In this document: positions 44,324 through 55,044 of the stretch, one piece after another | How positions within the stretch are numbered: position 1 is the stretch's first letter | Layout: each line of letters begins with the position of its first letter | Source: Acidobacteriota bacterium | Lineage (GTDB): Bacteria > Acidobacteriota > Thermoanaerobaculia > Thermoanaerobaculales > Thermoanaerobaculaceae | Assembly (NCBI GenBank): GCA_016213675.1 | Contig: JACQZW010000066.1 | Coordinates: forward strand, 1-64,000 | Direction of reading: 5' to 3' | Length of the DNA stretch: 64,000 nucleotides | Notes under the pieces: model-generated | The model's input: the letters and a program-made list of their open reading frames with translations, nothing else | Databases searched by the model: none | Told to the model about the DNA's origin: nothing | Translations under genes and position numbers: made by a program

Positions 44324-46420
44324 ATGTTCAGGGCGATGGTCATATCGGGGTTCATGGCGCTTTGCGTGTCCGCAGGCAGTCTCGCGGCCCCTGAGTGGCG
44401 GAGCCTGGGTCCGGACGGCGCGACGGTCAATGCGTTCGCGTTTCGCCCGGATGACCCGGCGACGCTCTTCGCCGCCACCACGTCAGGCGTCTTCGTGACC
44501 CACGACGGCGGCGACCACTGGACGCTCTCCGGCCTCGCGGGACGCGAGGTGTCCTGTCTGGCGGTCGGCCCCGGCCGACCCGGGCAGATCCTGGCCGGCA
44601 CGGCGGTGACCGGCCCGGGAACCGGTGGCGTGTACCGCAGCGTCGACGGCGGGTCGACGTGGGAGCCCGGCCTGGCCGGCCTGGAGGACACCCAGTATCC
44701 GTCCTCGCTCGGCGCCTCCCGCCCGATCTCGACTCTGGCGGTCGACGGCGCCAACCCCGACGTCGTCCTCGCCGGCGTCAACTACGGATCGTACAGCTCG
44801 TGGGGCGGGTTGTTCCGCAGCACCGACGGAGGGCAGAGCTGGACCTTACGTACCTACTTCAACAACATCAGGAGCCTGACGTCGGACCCGACCCAGCCGG
44901 CCGTGATCTACCTGGTCGCCAACCCGGGCGTCAAGCGCTCGTCGAACGGCGGAGTCGACTGGGCCGCAGCGAACCAGGGCCTGTCGTACACGGCACCGAA
45001 CGGCAACGTGTACACGGCGGGCATCGGCCCCATCGCGCTCGCGCCGAGCCGCCCGGAGACGCTCTACGCCGCCGGCTGGACGACCACCCACTCGGTGTTC
45101 GTGACGGACGACGGCGCCGCGCACTGGTACCTGGCGCTCGACCTCGACGCGGGATACATCGCGCCGCGCAGCATCGCAGTGGACCCGGGGGACCACCGCA
45201 CTGCCTATCTCGCGGTCCGCAGCCACGGCCTGTTGAGGACCCCGGACGGCGGGGCGACGTGGTCACAGCTCCCCGATCTGGTCTGTGGTGAGGACTTCGC
45301 CGGACGGCCTGTGCCCTTCCCGTTCAAGGTCGTCGCCGTCGACCCGTCGCGCCCGTCACGGATCTACCTCGGCCTCGAGGGTCGGGGCGTGCTGCGCAGC
45401 GACGACGGCGGGACCACCTGGAGCGAGGCCAACACCGGGCTGACCGGAGCCTCGGTGAGTGCGATCGCGCTCGATACGGCAGACCCCAGCTCGATGTGGG
45501 CGGCGACCGGCGAAGGCGCGGCGCGCAGTCGCGACGGTGGGCGCACCTGGACCGCCGCCAACACGGGCATCGGCGAGGCCTGCGGGCGCTACATCGGCGA
45601 ATCGGGCGTGCCCGTGCCGTACTGCCCGAATCTCGAAGGGATCGCGCGGGTCGGGGGCCGCCTGATCGCCACAGGCGAGTGCGGCACGTACGAGAGCACG
45701 GACGACGGCGACACCTGGTCGTCGGCCCCCTTCGGCGTCTTCGGCCGGCCGGTGAGGGATCCCCGCCCCGGCGGCGCCCTCTTCCTCCTCGGAACCAGCG
45801 TTTTGCGCAGCGACGACGGCGGCGGCTCGTGGCAGGCGTGCGCGATCGACTTCGCCGAGTACGAACACGCGGTCGAGCTCGCGTTCGATCCAACGTCGAG
45901 CACCGACCTGGTCGTCCTCACCAACTGGCAACGGGTCCTGCGCAGTTCCGACGGGTGTGCGACCTGGAGCGACCTCGCGCCGGTTCCGAGGTTCTCCTGC
46001 CCGGCGACGCCCTGGTTCTACGGGCTGTCCCTGGCGATCACCGGGCGCGGCACGCTTCTCGCCGGCACCCCGTGCGGCCTGTTCGCGAGCCGGGATCGCG
46101 GACAGAGTTGGCTCCAGGAAGGGGAGGCGGATCTCCAGGTACCGGCGCTGGCCGCCGACGGCCGCTCGCCGTGGTCCGTGTACGCCGGCACCATCGGGCA
46201 CGGCGTCCTGGAGAGCCGCGACGACGGCGTCACGTGGTCGCCCTCAGGGTCGGGGTTGCCCCCCGCACGCATCGCCGCCCTCGCCTTCTCTCCGGGCGGA
46301 ACGAGGCTCTACGCGCTCACAGCCGGAAACGGCATCTACGAGCTGCTGCTGCCCCACGCCGTCCGACCTCGGCTGTCGCGACCCCCGCTGCGGCCGACCC
46401 GGCCGGAGCGGGTGCGCTAG
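44324..46420 (+). CDS. Secreted BNR/Asp-box repeat protein (sialidase/VPS10-like propeller)
   Basis: This 698-aa protein begins with a signal peptide (cleavage near LAA-P, about residue 23). It has many Asp-box motifs such as STDGGQSW, SVDGGSTW, SDDGGTTW and SRDGGRTW. That pattern makes multi-bladed propellers like sialidase or VPS10/photosynthesis-assembly proteins. Sialidase catalytic residues are not apparent, so a binding role is more likely. The tail is basic and disordered and does not carry the PVEL tag seen in other secreted proteins. ATG 44324 fits the signal peptide; other starts are in frame. Confidence 0.82.
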   Translation: MFRAMVISGFMALCVSAGSLAAPEWRSLGPDGATVNAFAFRPDDPATLFAATTSGVFVTHDGGDHWTLSGLAGREVSCLAVGPGRPGQILAGTAVTGPGTGGVYRSVDGGSTWEPGLAGLEDTQYPSSLGASRPISTLAVDGANPDVVLAGVNYGSYSSWGGLFRSTDGGQSWTLRTYFNNIRSLTSDPTQPAVIYLVANPGVKRSSNGGVDWAAANQGLSYTAPNGNVYTAGIGPIALAPSRPETLYAAGWTTTHSVFVTDDGAAHWYLALDLDAGYIAPRSIAVDPGDHRTAYLAVRSHGLLRTPDGGATWSQLPDLVCGEDFAGRPVPFPFKVVAVDPSRPSRIYLGLEGRGVLRSDDGGTTWSEANTGLTGASVSAIALDTADPSSMWAATGEGAARSRDGGRTWTAANTGIGEACGRYIGESGVPVPYCPNLEGIARVGGRLIATGECGTYESTDDGDTWSSAPFGVFGRPVRDPRPGGALFLLGTSVLRSDDGGGSWQACAIDFAEYEHAVELAFDPTSSTDLVVLTNWQRVLRSSDGCATWSDLAPVPRFSCPATPWFYGLSLAITGRGTLLAGTPCGLFASRDRGQSWLQEGEADLQVPALAADGRSPWSVYAGTIGHGVLESRDDGVTWSPSGSGLPPARIAALAFSPGGTRLYALTAGNGIYELLLPHAVRPRLSRPPLRPTRPERVR

Positions 46421-46489
46421 ACTCCCGCGGCCTGTTTGGCCCCCGCGAGGTTCCTCACGCCTGCGGCCCGAGCGGGCGCAGGAGGCGCT

Positions 46490-46969
46490 GTGAAGATCGT
46501 CAAGGACACCGCCGTCAGCTTCCACTACACCCTCACCGACCAGCACGGCGAGGTGATCGACGCCAGCGCCGAGCGCGGCCCCCTCACGTACCTGCACGGG
46601 CACGACCAGATCATCCCGGGGCTAGAGCGGCAGCTCGAAGGCCTCGACACCGGCGCGCGGGCCAACCTCGCCGTTCCCGCCGTGGAGGCCTACGGCGAGC
46701 GCCGCGAGGAGATGGTCATGGAGGTGCCGCGCGACAAGTTCCCCGCCGACGAGGAGCTCGTCCCGGGCAGCCAGGTGATGTCGCAGGGCGGCGGCGCGCC
46801 CGTCGTGTTCACGATCCGCGAGGTCCGGCCCGACACCGTCCTGCTCGACGGCAACCACCCGATGGCCGGCAAGGACCTCAACTTCGCCATCGAGGTCGTC
46901 GACGTACGGCCGGCCAGCGCCGAGGAGCTCGCGCACGGTCACGTCCACGACGGCAATCACGACCACTAG
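46490..46969 (+). CDS. slyD: FKBP-type peptidyl-prolyl isomerase, SlyD-like
   Basis: This 159-aa protein has the SlyD layout: FKBP halves (VSFHYTLTDQHGEVIDAS; GPLTYLHGHDQIIPGLERQLEG) around an insert-in-flap domain, ending in a His-rich tail (HGHVHDGNHDH) that can bind metal. It is a chaperone and prolyl isomerase. GTG 46490 is preceded by AGGAGG. An upstream in-frame start would overlap the BNR gene without domain support. Confidence 0.92.
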   Translation: MKIVKDTAVSFHYTLTDQHGEVIDASAERGPLTYLHGHDQIIPGLERQLEGLDTGARANLAVPAVEAYGERREEMVMEVPRDKFPADEELVPGSQVMSQGGGAPVVFTIREVRPDTVLLDGNHPMAGKDLNFAIEVVDVRPASAEELAHGHVHDGNHDH

Positions 46970-46972
46970 AAA

Positions 46973-47004
46973 CCGGGGCCCGGGACCCGGGTTCCGGGAC
47001 CCGG
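46973..47004. repeat. GGGACCCGGG dispersed repeat
   Basis: CGGGGCCCGGGACCCGGG followed by TTCCGGGACCCGG: two copies of CGGGACCCGG, 8 bp apart. It sits right after the slyD stop and may also act as a terminator stem. Confidence 0.5.
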
Positions 47005-47042
47005 CCACCACCCGCCCAGACGCGGTTGCAGGCCCCGGATTC

Positions 47043-47091
47043 TACGTCTCACGTCTCACGACTCACCTCTCGCGACTCACGTCTCACGACG
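47043..47091. repeat. Seven-copy heptamer tandem repeat CACG(T/A)CT
   Basis: Seven consecutive 7-bp units (TACGTCT, CACGTCT, CACGACT, CACCTCT, CGCGACT, CACGTCT, CACGACG) lie between the convergent slyD and glycosyltransferase genes. Confidence 0.6.
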
Positions 47092-47114
47092 CGGGCCACG
47101 GGACTCGGGACTGT

Positions 47115-48695
47115 TCACCGCGGAATGACGGAATACGCACAGAGGCGGGCGCCGCAGCGTTCGTCGACGAGTCGGGCGCCGAGTCGGATGCCGACGTCCC
47201 CGACCACCGTGTCGCGGTCCTTGTAGCGCAGCAGGAGCACCCGGTCATCGGGGCGAGGCCGCCACCCCGGTTGCGCGACGACGACCGGCCGGTCGGTGTA
47301 GTACTCGAACAGCGGTCCCTGGAACCACTCGTCGAGCGGGTGCCTGGCGACCGGGACGTAGACCAGGCGCGAGGAGCGGTCGTCGCGCAACGACGCGAGG
47401 AACTCGACGTCCGCCGGCGTCCCGAGTCGCGCGGCGGCCGCCTCGCGGCGGGCCGCGATCCCGGCGACGTTGAGCTGCGCGACGAGGGCCGCAGCGCCGA
47501 CCAACGCAGCCAGGGACCAACGCCGATCCTGTCGAGCCGCCGCGACCGCGATGCCGACCAGGAGCGCCGCCGGGAGGGTCAGCGGGAGCTGCCAGAAGCT
47601 GTGCACGTAGCTCCCCTGCCGGAAGGCGAGGAGCCAGACGAGGGCGGCGGCCGTGAGCGCGAACATGGCAACGCCGAGCGCCCACGGCTGCGCCTCACGA
47701 GTCGTGCTCGAGCCGACCCGACCCCGTCTCACCGACAGCGCGACGAGCGCCACCGCGACGATCCCGATCGCGGCCAGGAAGGGCACGCCGAAGTTGTCCA
47801 CCGCGTAGGTCCCCTGGCGACCGAGCCACTGCGACCACGTGAAGCTCGCGACGCCGGCACGCCGCGCCGAAGCCAGGACGAGGGCGTGCCAGGCCCCCTG
47901 CCAGGAGCCCTGCAACCAGGCCATGAGCGAAGCCAGGACGACGAGCGCCCCCGCACCGGCCGCCGCCGGGACGCCGAACGCGAGCCAGCGCGCCCTGCCG
48001 GGACGACGCCAGGCCTCGAGGAGCAGGGCGAGGCCGACGAACCCCGCGACCAGGAGCGAGGTCCAGTGCGCCAGCACGCACCCGACCACCAAGCCGGCGA
48101 CCACCGCCAACCGCCCCCTCCCCCGGTCCCGCTCGAACCACGCCAGGGCCGCCAGCAACCACACCGCGAGGAGCATTCCGTCGAGCTCGAACTTGACGCA
48201 GGTCTGGAACTTCGAGAACACCGGGAGGCTCACGAGGGCGAGCGCCCCGACCAGGGCCGGAGTGATCGCCCGGGTCGTCTGCAGCAGCAGCGTGAACAGT
48301 CCTGCCGCCGCGGATAACGACACGATCAGGTAGAAGGTGCGGGACGACGCTTCGCCGGTGCCGGCCAGCCGGGCGAACTGCTGGAACGCCGCCTTGACGA
48401 GGAACGGGTGGTCGGTGTAGTAGCGCGGCGGCCCGGCCCGCTCGCCCCAGGCGACGTAGTCGTTGACGGTCACGCCCCACTGCGAGCGCGCCTCGCCGTT
48501 GCGCAACCCGTTGCGCGCCATGAACGAGAACAGCGCGTTGTCGTAGTCGACGTGGAGCCTGGTGTCGAGGAACGGCCCCGACAGGTCGCCCGCCGAGCCG
48601 AGCTGCACCGCCGCGACGAGTGCAAGCGCCAGCAGGATCCCGACCCACCGGCGCCGCGTCGTCTGCGCCGCCGCCGGCTTACGGGGAGGCTTCAC
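47115..48695 (-). CDS. Polytopic glycosyltransferase (GT39/PMT-like)
   Basis: This 526-aa protein has an N-terminal TM, an extended loop with DTRLHVDYDNALF and YYTDHPFLVKAAF, about ten TM segments and a soluble C terminus. The layout is that of ArnT/PMT-type lipid-linked sugar transferases, which use an early acidic residue in the first loop. The donor and acceptor are unknown. GTG 48695 is adjacent to a GGAGGGG, closer than ideal, so the start is uncertain by a few codons. Confidence 0.78.
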   Translation of the reverse strand: MKPPRKPAAAQTTRRRWVGILLALALVAAVQLGSAGDLSGPFLDTRLHVDYDNALFSFMARNGLRNGEARSQWGVTVNDYVAWGERAGPPRYYTDHPFLVKAAFQQFARLAGTGEASSRTFYLIVSLSAAAGLFTLLLQTTRAITPALVGALALVSLPVFSKFQTCVKFELDGMLLAVWLLAALAWFERDRGRGRLAVVAGLVVGCVLAHWTSLLVAGFVGLALLLEAWRRPGRARWLAFGVPAAAGAGALVVLASLMAWLQGSWQGAWHALVLASARRAGVASFTWSQWLGRQGTYAVDNFGVPFLAAIGIVAVALVALSVRRGRVGSSTTREAQPWALGVAMFALTAAALVWLLAFRQGSYVHSFWQLPLTLPAALLVGIAVAAARQDRRWSLAALVGAAALVAQLNVAGIAARREAAAARLGTPADVEFLASLRDDRSSRLVYVPVARHPLDEWFQGPLFEYYTDRPVVVAQPGWRPRPDDRVLLLRYKDRDTVVGDVGIRLGARLVDERCGARLCAYSVIPR

Positions 48696-48744
48696 CCCTC
48701 CGCCCTCGCCTCGACTCTCAAGCCCCAGGCCTCAAGCCTCAGGC

Positions 48745-50799
<2,055 letters not shown>

Positions 50800-50898
50800 G
50801 TCGGCCTCCTGGCCCGCGGACGCGGACCGCCGGGCATAGTACACGGGAAACGCATGTTTGCGAGAACTCGCGGGGATGAGCCCGCGTAGGATGGCGGC

Positions 50899-52026
50899 AT
50901 GAGCGAGGCAGGCAGGATCGTAGTGTTCCTCATCATCGTGCTCGGCGTGTGGACGCTGCTCCACGCGTACGTGTTCTTTCGCGTCGGGAGCGTCCCCTTC
51001 GTCGGCGAGCACCTGTCCCGCCGGGCCTGGCTCGCGATCTTCGCCGTCATGTGGCTCACCTACCCGCTCGGCCGACTCCTCGACCGGCGCGGTCTGGAGG
51101 GGGCCGCGTACCCGCTCGAGCTGGTCGGCGCAGTGTGGATGGGCGTGCTCTTCCTCGCCTTCCTGTTCGTGCTGATCGCCGACGTGCTCACCGGCTTCGG
51201 GCTGCTCTTCCGCCAGGCTGCGCCCGCAGCGCGCGGCGTCGCCGCCGGCGTCGCGCTCGTCCTCAGCCTCGTCGCGCTCGTCCAGGGGATGCGTGCCCCG
51301 GTGGTCACCGCGCTCGAGGTCCCGCTCGCCGGGCTGCCGGCCGAGCGCGACGGCACCGTCCTCGTGCAGGTGTCCGACCTCCACCTCGGCTCGCTCCTCG
51401 GCGAGCGCTGGCTGGCCGCCCGTCTCGCGCAGGTCGCCGCCCTCGAGCCCGACCTCGTCGCCGTGGTCGGCGACCTGGTCGACGGCAACGCCGCGCACGT
51501 CGAGCGCCTTGTGCCGCGCCTGCGCGAGCTGCGGGCGCCGCTCGGCGTGTGGGCAGTGACCGGGAACCACGAGTACTACGCCGGCCTCGAGCAGAGCGTC
51601 ACGCTGCTCGAGGACGCCGGCTTCCGCGTCCTCCGCGACCGCGCCGAGGAGGCCGCTCCGGGCCTCGTCATCGCCGGGATCGACGACCTCACCGCCCGCC
51701 AGCAGTTCGGCCAGAAGGGTCGGCCCCTGGAGGCGACCCTGTCGACCCGTCCTCCGGGAGCCACGGTCCTCCTCTCGCACACCCCCTGGGAGGCCGAGAA
51801 GGCGGCCGCGCTCGGCGCCGGACTCATGCTCTCGGGCCACACCCACGAGGGGCAGATCTGGCCGTTCAACTACCTCGTGGCGCTCCGCTACCCGCACGTC
51901 GGCGGGGTCTACGAGGTCGGGGCGATGCGGCTGGTCGTGTGCCGCGGCACCGGCACCTGGGGGCCGCCGCTGCGTCTGTGGCGGCGCAGCGAGATCGTCA
52001 AGATCACGCTGCGCTCCGCCGCCTGA
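50899..52026 (+). CDS. Membrane-anchored metallophosphoesterase
   Basis: This 375-aa protein has four N-terminal TM segments and then the calcineurin-like phosphoesterase core: VSDLHLGS (metal), VVGDLVDG, TGNHEYY, LLSHTP and LSGHTHEGQ. These are all five conserved blocks, resembling the YkuE-type group. The active site probably faces the periplasm. The substrate could be a phosphoryl lipid or nucleotide; it cannot be told. Its stop is followed at once by a 17-bp inverted repeat of the multi-hairpin element. Confidence 0.9.
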   Translation: MSEAGRIVVFLIIVLGVWTLLHAYVFFRVGSVPFVGEHLSRRAWLAIFAVMWLTYPLGRLLDRRGLEGAAYPLELVGAVWMGVLFLAFLFVLIADVLTGFGLLFRQAAPAARGVAAGVALVLSLVALVQGMRAPVVTALEVPLAGLPAERDGTVLVQVSDLHLGSLLGERWLAARLAQVAALEPDLVAVVGDLVDGNAAHVERLVPRLRELRAPLGVWAVTGNHEYYAGLEQSVTLLEDAGFRVLRDRAEEAAPGLVIAGIDDLTARQQFGQKGRPLEATLSTRPPGATVLLSHTPWEAEKAAALGAGLMLSGHTHEGQIWPFNYLVALRYPHVGGVYEVGAMRLVVCRGTGTWGPPLRLWRRSEIVKITLRSAA

Positions 52027-52195
52027 TCAGAGCTTGTGAAGAGACCTCTTCACAAGCTCTGACCGTCTCATCAGGGGTGGGCTGCCGCCCGCCCCTCGCC
52101 CGCGACGTGAAGTCGCGGGCTTCACCTCACCCGCCGCGCCTCGCCGAGGACGGCGAGGCGCGCTGAGAGCTTGTGGTTCTCTCACAAGCTCTCAG
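52027..52195. repeat. Multi-hairpin repeat element, copy B, with terminal inverted repeats
   Basis: This 169-bp element fills the convergent gap. It has HP0 52027-52062 (17-bp stem, loop AC) and HP1 52073-52082/52087-52096 (10 pairs, one T-G). HP2 is 52098-52106/52112-52120 (9 bp, loop GTGAA), followed by TTCACC (52121-52126). HP3 is 52135-52146/52151-52162 (12 bp, loop AGGA) and HP4 is 52163-52175/52183-52195 (13 bp). HP0 and HP4 share GAGCTTGTG...CACAAGCTC. HP1-HP3 match copy A at 6422-6506 in order, loop, TTCACC and the 8-nt linker, but with different stem bases. HP4 covers the stop codon of the selenoprotein gene. Confidence 0.78.
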
Positions 52196-52680
52196 TGCTC
52201 CCCGCCCGGGCCCCACGCCCTGGCGAAGGCGATAACCTTGACCGGGTCGTGGCCCGGTATCTTCGGGTGTCCCGTCTCGAGCGACCCGGTCTCCTGGGTG
52301 TGCAGGACCTCGAGCGTGGGCGACAGCACGACGAGCACGGGGAAACCCAGCTTGTCGGGGTTGCCGAGCCGCTCCAACACCGCCGGGTTCTTGTTTTCCT
52401 TGGAGTAGTTGACGTGGACGACGACGAAGCGTCGCTCGATTTCGCCGCGCACCTCGTCGTTCCCCGCGATGAGCCCGTCCAGGGCCCGGCACCACGTTCA
52501 CCAATTGCCGCCGACCATCACCAAAACGCGCCGGTTGGTGGCCTGCGCCTGTTGGCCGGCCGCCTTGAGCTGCTCATTGGCGTCGATCGCCGGATCGTAC
52601 GGTCCGGAACCGGCAGCGCAGGCCAACGTCGAGGCGGCGCCCAGCGCCGCCGCACCGCACAGAGCTCGCAGTCGTCTCAT
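52192..52680 (-). CDS. Candidate selenoprotein: exported thioredoxin-fold protein with U-x-x-C motif (in-frame TGA at codon 61)
   Basis: Read with one internal TGA (52498-52500) as Sec, this is a 162-aa protein. It has a basic/hydrophobic export signal (about 1-22), a helix (DANEQLKAAGQQAQATNRR), a strand VLVMVGGNW, the redox motif U61-T-W-C64, RALDGLIAG, a strand VVVHVNY and a cis-Pro-type FPVLVVL. Thioredoxin-like relatives commonly have NWCxWC here, so TGA replaces exactly the first Cys. The frame is intact on both sides. A SECIS-like stem starts right after the TGA. Its likely role is thiol-disulfide chemistry in the envelope. The alternative is a sequencing error or a recent nonsense mutation. 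Confidence 0.72.
52471..52487 (-). promoter_or_regulatory. SECIS-like hairpin after the in-frame TGA
   Basis: On the minus strand GGGCCC (52487-52482), loop TGGAC (52481-52477), GGGCTC (52476-52471): six pairs, one G-U. The loop begins 17 nt after the TGA and has G at its second and third positions. That fits the described bacterial SECIS pattern: apical loop about 16-37 nt from UGA, with a G among its first two bases. Confidence 0.55.
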
Positions 52681-52840
52681 CGTCCCCCCAACCACGACGC
52701 TGCGGAGTCTAGCGGATCGGGAGCCGTCGCGGCCTTCCTGACCGGGTACGTACACGCGTCGGCGCGGGGCTCGCCCGCGCCGACGGATTGAACGGGGTCC
52801 GGGGACGGGGGCTCGGGCCCCCGTCCCCCCGAAGACGGAT

Positions 52841-53728
52841 TCACTTCTTGTGCAGCGTCACCTGGCCGCTCATGCTCTTCACCTCGACGCGCGCCCCGCC
52901 ACCTCCGTTGCTGAACTCCAGCTCCCACCCCGGGCCGTGCTCGCTGGTCCGGCGGGCGCCCGGGCCGAGCTCGTTCGTGATGCTCCCGCTGAAGCTGGTG
53001 ACGCGGAAGTCGGCGGCCACCGAGGCCGGCAGGCTCAGCTCGACCTCGCCGGACACGGTCTCGACCTCGAGGCGGCCGGCGCCGGCCACGTCGCCTTCGA
53101 ACGTGATGGTCCCCGACACGGTCTGGAGCTCGCCGGACTCGACGTCGGCGCCGACGACCTTGATGGGACCGCTCACCGAGGACACCTCGACGTTCTTCCG
53201 CGCTCCGAGCAGCGTGACGCGGCCGCTCACCGTCTGCGCGCGGACCGGGCCGTCGACCGCCGGCACCTCGACGTCGCCGCTCACCGACTGCACCTTGACC
53301 TCGGTGGGCTTACCGCCGGCGCGCACGCTGCCGCTGACGGTCTCGAGGTCGAGGACGCCCGTGACCTGCTCGGTCGTGATGTCCGCGCTCACCGTCTCGA
53401 CCTCGAGCCGGCTGCCGGCGGGCACCTTGACGGTGAGGTCCGAGCCGTCGACGTTCTCGGCGTGCTTCGGGAGCACCACCTTCACGAGGGTCCGCCCCGG
53501 CGCGCCGGAGAACTCCAGCCGTTCGGTGCCGCGCCCGAGCGTCCCGGTCACCTCCACCTCGGCGCGCTCCCAGCCGATCACCCGGACCGAACCGGCCACG
53601 TTCTCGATCTCGACGACGCCGGCGGGATCGGCCGCGCGCCGCTCGTTGACGCTCTGCTGCGCCAGCGCCGCCGAGGCCGCCAGCATCGCCACCATCGCCG
53701 CCACCACCAACAACACGTTCCTCTTCAT
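52841..53728 (-). CDS. DUF4097-family secreted beta-repeat protein
   Basis: This 295-aa protein has a signal peptide (about 1-23) and then a DUF4097 beta-helix-like region with the repeating pattern x-V-x-T/S-V-S-G/A (ETVSADI, ETVSGSV, QSVSGDV, QTVSGRV, SSVSGPI, QTVSGTI, ETVSGEV, TSFSGSI). Function is unknown. It follows the anti-sigma gene by 42 bp on the same strand, so it is probably the effector or target of the ECF system. Confidence 0.85.
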   Translation of the reverse strand: MKRNVLLVVAAMVAMLAASAALAQQSVNERRAADPAGVVEIENVAGSVRVIGWERAEVEVTGTLGRGTERLEFSGAPGRTLVKVVLPKHAENVDGSDLTVKVPAGSRLEVETVSADITTEQVTGVLDLETVSGSVRAGGKPTEVKVQSVSGDVEVPAVDGPVRAQTVSGRVTLLGARKNVEVSSVSGPIKVVGADVESGELQTVSGTITFEGDVAGAGRLEVETVSGEVELSLPASVAADFRVTSFSGSITNELGPGARRTSEHGPGWELEFSNGGGGARVEVKSMSGQVTLHKK

Positions 53729-53770
53729 GACAGCCTCCTTTGGGTCTCGTTTCAGTTCCAGGTACGTCTC

Positions 53771-54451
53771 TCAAGCCCGGCCGGGCAGACGCGTCACCTG
53801 CTGCAGCAGGTCGATCTCCCTCCGGTACGTGGCGAGCAGCAACTGTCCGAGCGCCTCGTCGCCGGGGCTCTCCGACAGTGCCGTTCGGATGTCTCGAACC
53901 GCCTGGTCGATGACGTGCATGTTGCGCTCGACGACGTCCACGGTGTCGGGCGCGAGCGATCCACGCCGGGCATCCAGAACGGCCAGGAGCTGACCTCGCG
54001 CCCGGTCGTACTCGCAACCGACGTGCTCGAGGTCGAGTCCGACCACCGCGGCCTCGACGCCCGGCCCCGGCAGCGCGGTCCCCTTCCCGGCCGTCGAGCG
54101 ACCGAGCCGCAGGCCGACGAACAGCGCCGTGCCGGCGACGAGCACCAGCGTCGCCGCCGCCATGGCCAGGCGAGACCACCGGCCGGTCGATCCGGCCAGT
54201 CGGCGGTCCGAAGCCGTTGCCGCCCGCCCCTCGGTACGGATGCTCGCCTCGATGCCTTCCCACAGGTCGCGTCGGGGCTCGATGCAGTGCGGCAGCTCGC
54301 GAGTCCGCCGCCCCAGCGCCCGCAGCTTCGCCTCGCCCCGCCGGCAGTCGGCGCACGCCGCGAGGTGATCCGTGACCTCTCGCGCGTCTCCCGCCGCGAG
54401 CGCGCCGTCGACGTAGTCGTCCAGCAGCAGATCCACCTCGTCGCACCTCAT
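53771..54451 (-). CDS. Anti-sigma factor with zinc-finger (zf-HC2) domain
   Basis: This 226-aa protein begins with a zinc-binding anti-sigma domain (MRCDEVDLLLDDYVDGAL with HLAACADCR, H-x3-C-x2-C). A linker and one TM helix (about 95-117, LAMAAATLVLVAGTALFVGL) follow, then a periplasmic helix-rich C terminus. It overlaps the ECF sigma stop (ATGA), the standard arrangement for a membrane anti-sigma that releases its sigma factor on an envelope signal. Confidence 0.9.
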   Translation of the reverse strand: MRCDEVDLLLDDYVDGALAAGDAREVTDHLAACADCRRGEAKLRALGRRTRELPHCIEPRRDLWEGIEASIRTEGRAATASDRRLAGSTGRWSRLAMAAATLVLVAGTALFVGLRLGRSTAGKGTALPGPGVEAAVVGLDLEHVGCEYDRARGQLLAVLDARRGSLAPDTVDVVERNMHVIDQAVRDIRTALSESPGDEALGQLLLATYRREIDLLQQVTRLPGRA

Positions 54452-55044
54452 GGCTGCAGTACCTCCCGCAGGAGCCTCCGCGCCCGGTGGAGCTGCGCCT
54501 TGGAGGTCCCCACCGCGATGCCGGTCATGGCCGATATCTCGCCGTGCTCGAAGCCCTCGACGTCGTGGAGCACGAAGACCGAGCGCGCGCCCCTGGGCAA
54601 CAGCGAGATCGCCCGCTCGAGGTCGATCCCCGCGCCCGGGTCGTGCGCCGTGCTCATCGCCGCGAGGGCGGCGTTGCCGTCCTCGCCGGCGGACTCGTGG
54701 CGGACGTCGCGGCCCCGGCGGTGATCGAGGAACGCGTTGACCGCCACCCGGTGCAGCCAGGTCGCGAAGCTGCTCTCGCCGCGAAACGTGGCCAGGCGCC
54801 GCCACGCCCGCACGAACGCCTCCTGGGTCAGCTCCTCGGCCAGCGCGGCGTGACCGGCGAGCCGGCGGCAGACGGCGTGGACGCGACCGACGTTCGCCCG
54901 GTAGAGCGCCTCGAAGGCGGCCAGGTCGCCGCCTTGCGCGCGCCGCACCAGCAGGCGGTCGTCGACCCCTCCGGCGGCGCGGGCCGCGAGGTCGGACCCG
55001 GCCAGGCTCCTCGCGGCGGTTCCGGCGGTGACGGTCGCTTCCAT
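54448..55044 (-). CDS. ECF-type RNA polymerase sigma factor
   Basis: This 198-aa sigma70-family ECF protein has region 2 (FEALYRANVGRVHAVCRRL, LTQEAFVRAWRRLATFRGESSFATWLHRVAVNAFLDHRR) and region 4 (ISLLPRGARSVFVLHDVEGFEHGEISAMTGIAVGTSKAQLHRARRLLRE). It is bound by the anti-sigma encoded just downstream. On the minus strand upstream, CAAAC-N17-CGTC is a possible ECF-type autoregulated promoter. Confidence 0.93.
   Translation of the reverse strand: MEATVTAGTAARSLAGSDLAARAAGGVDDRLLVRRAQGGDLAAFEALYRANVGRVHAVCRRLAGHAALAEELTQEAFVRAWRRLATFRGESSFATWLHRVAVNAFLDHRRGRDVRHESAGEDGNAALAAMSTAHDPGAGIDLERAISLLPRGARSVFVLHDVEGFEHGEISAMTGIAVGTSKAQLHRARRLLREVLQP

Noticed and set aside
52192..52680. Two separate small genes, or a pseudogene, at the thioredoxin-like locus
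   Set aside because: The two halves share one frame and one fold, and the only stop is a TGA at the catalytic Cys with a SECIS-like stem; selenocysteine explains this better, though a sequencing error is not excluded.
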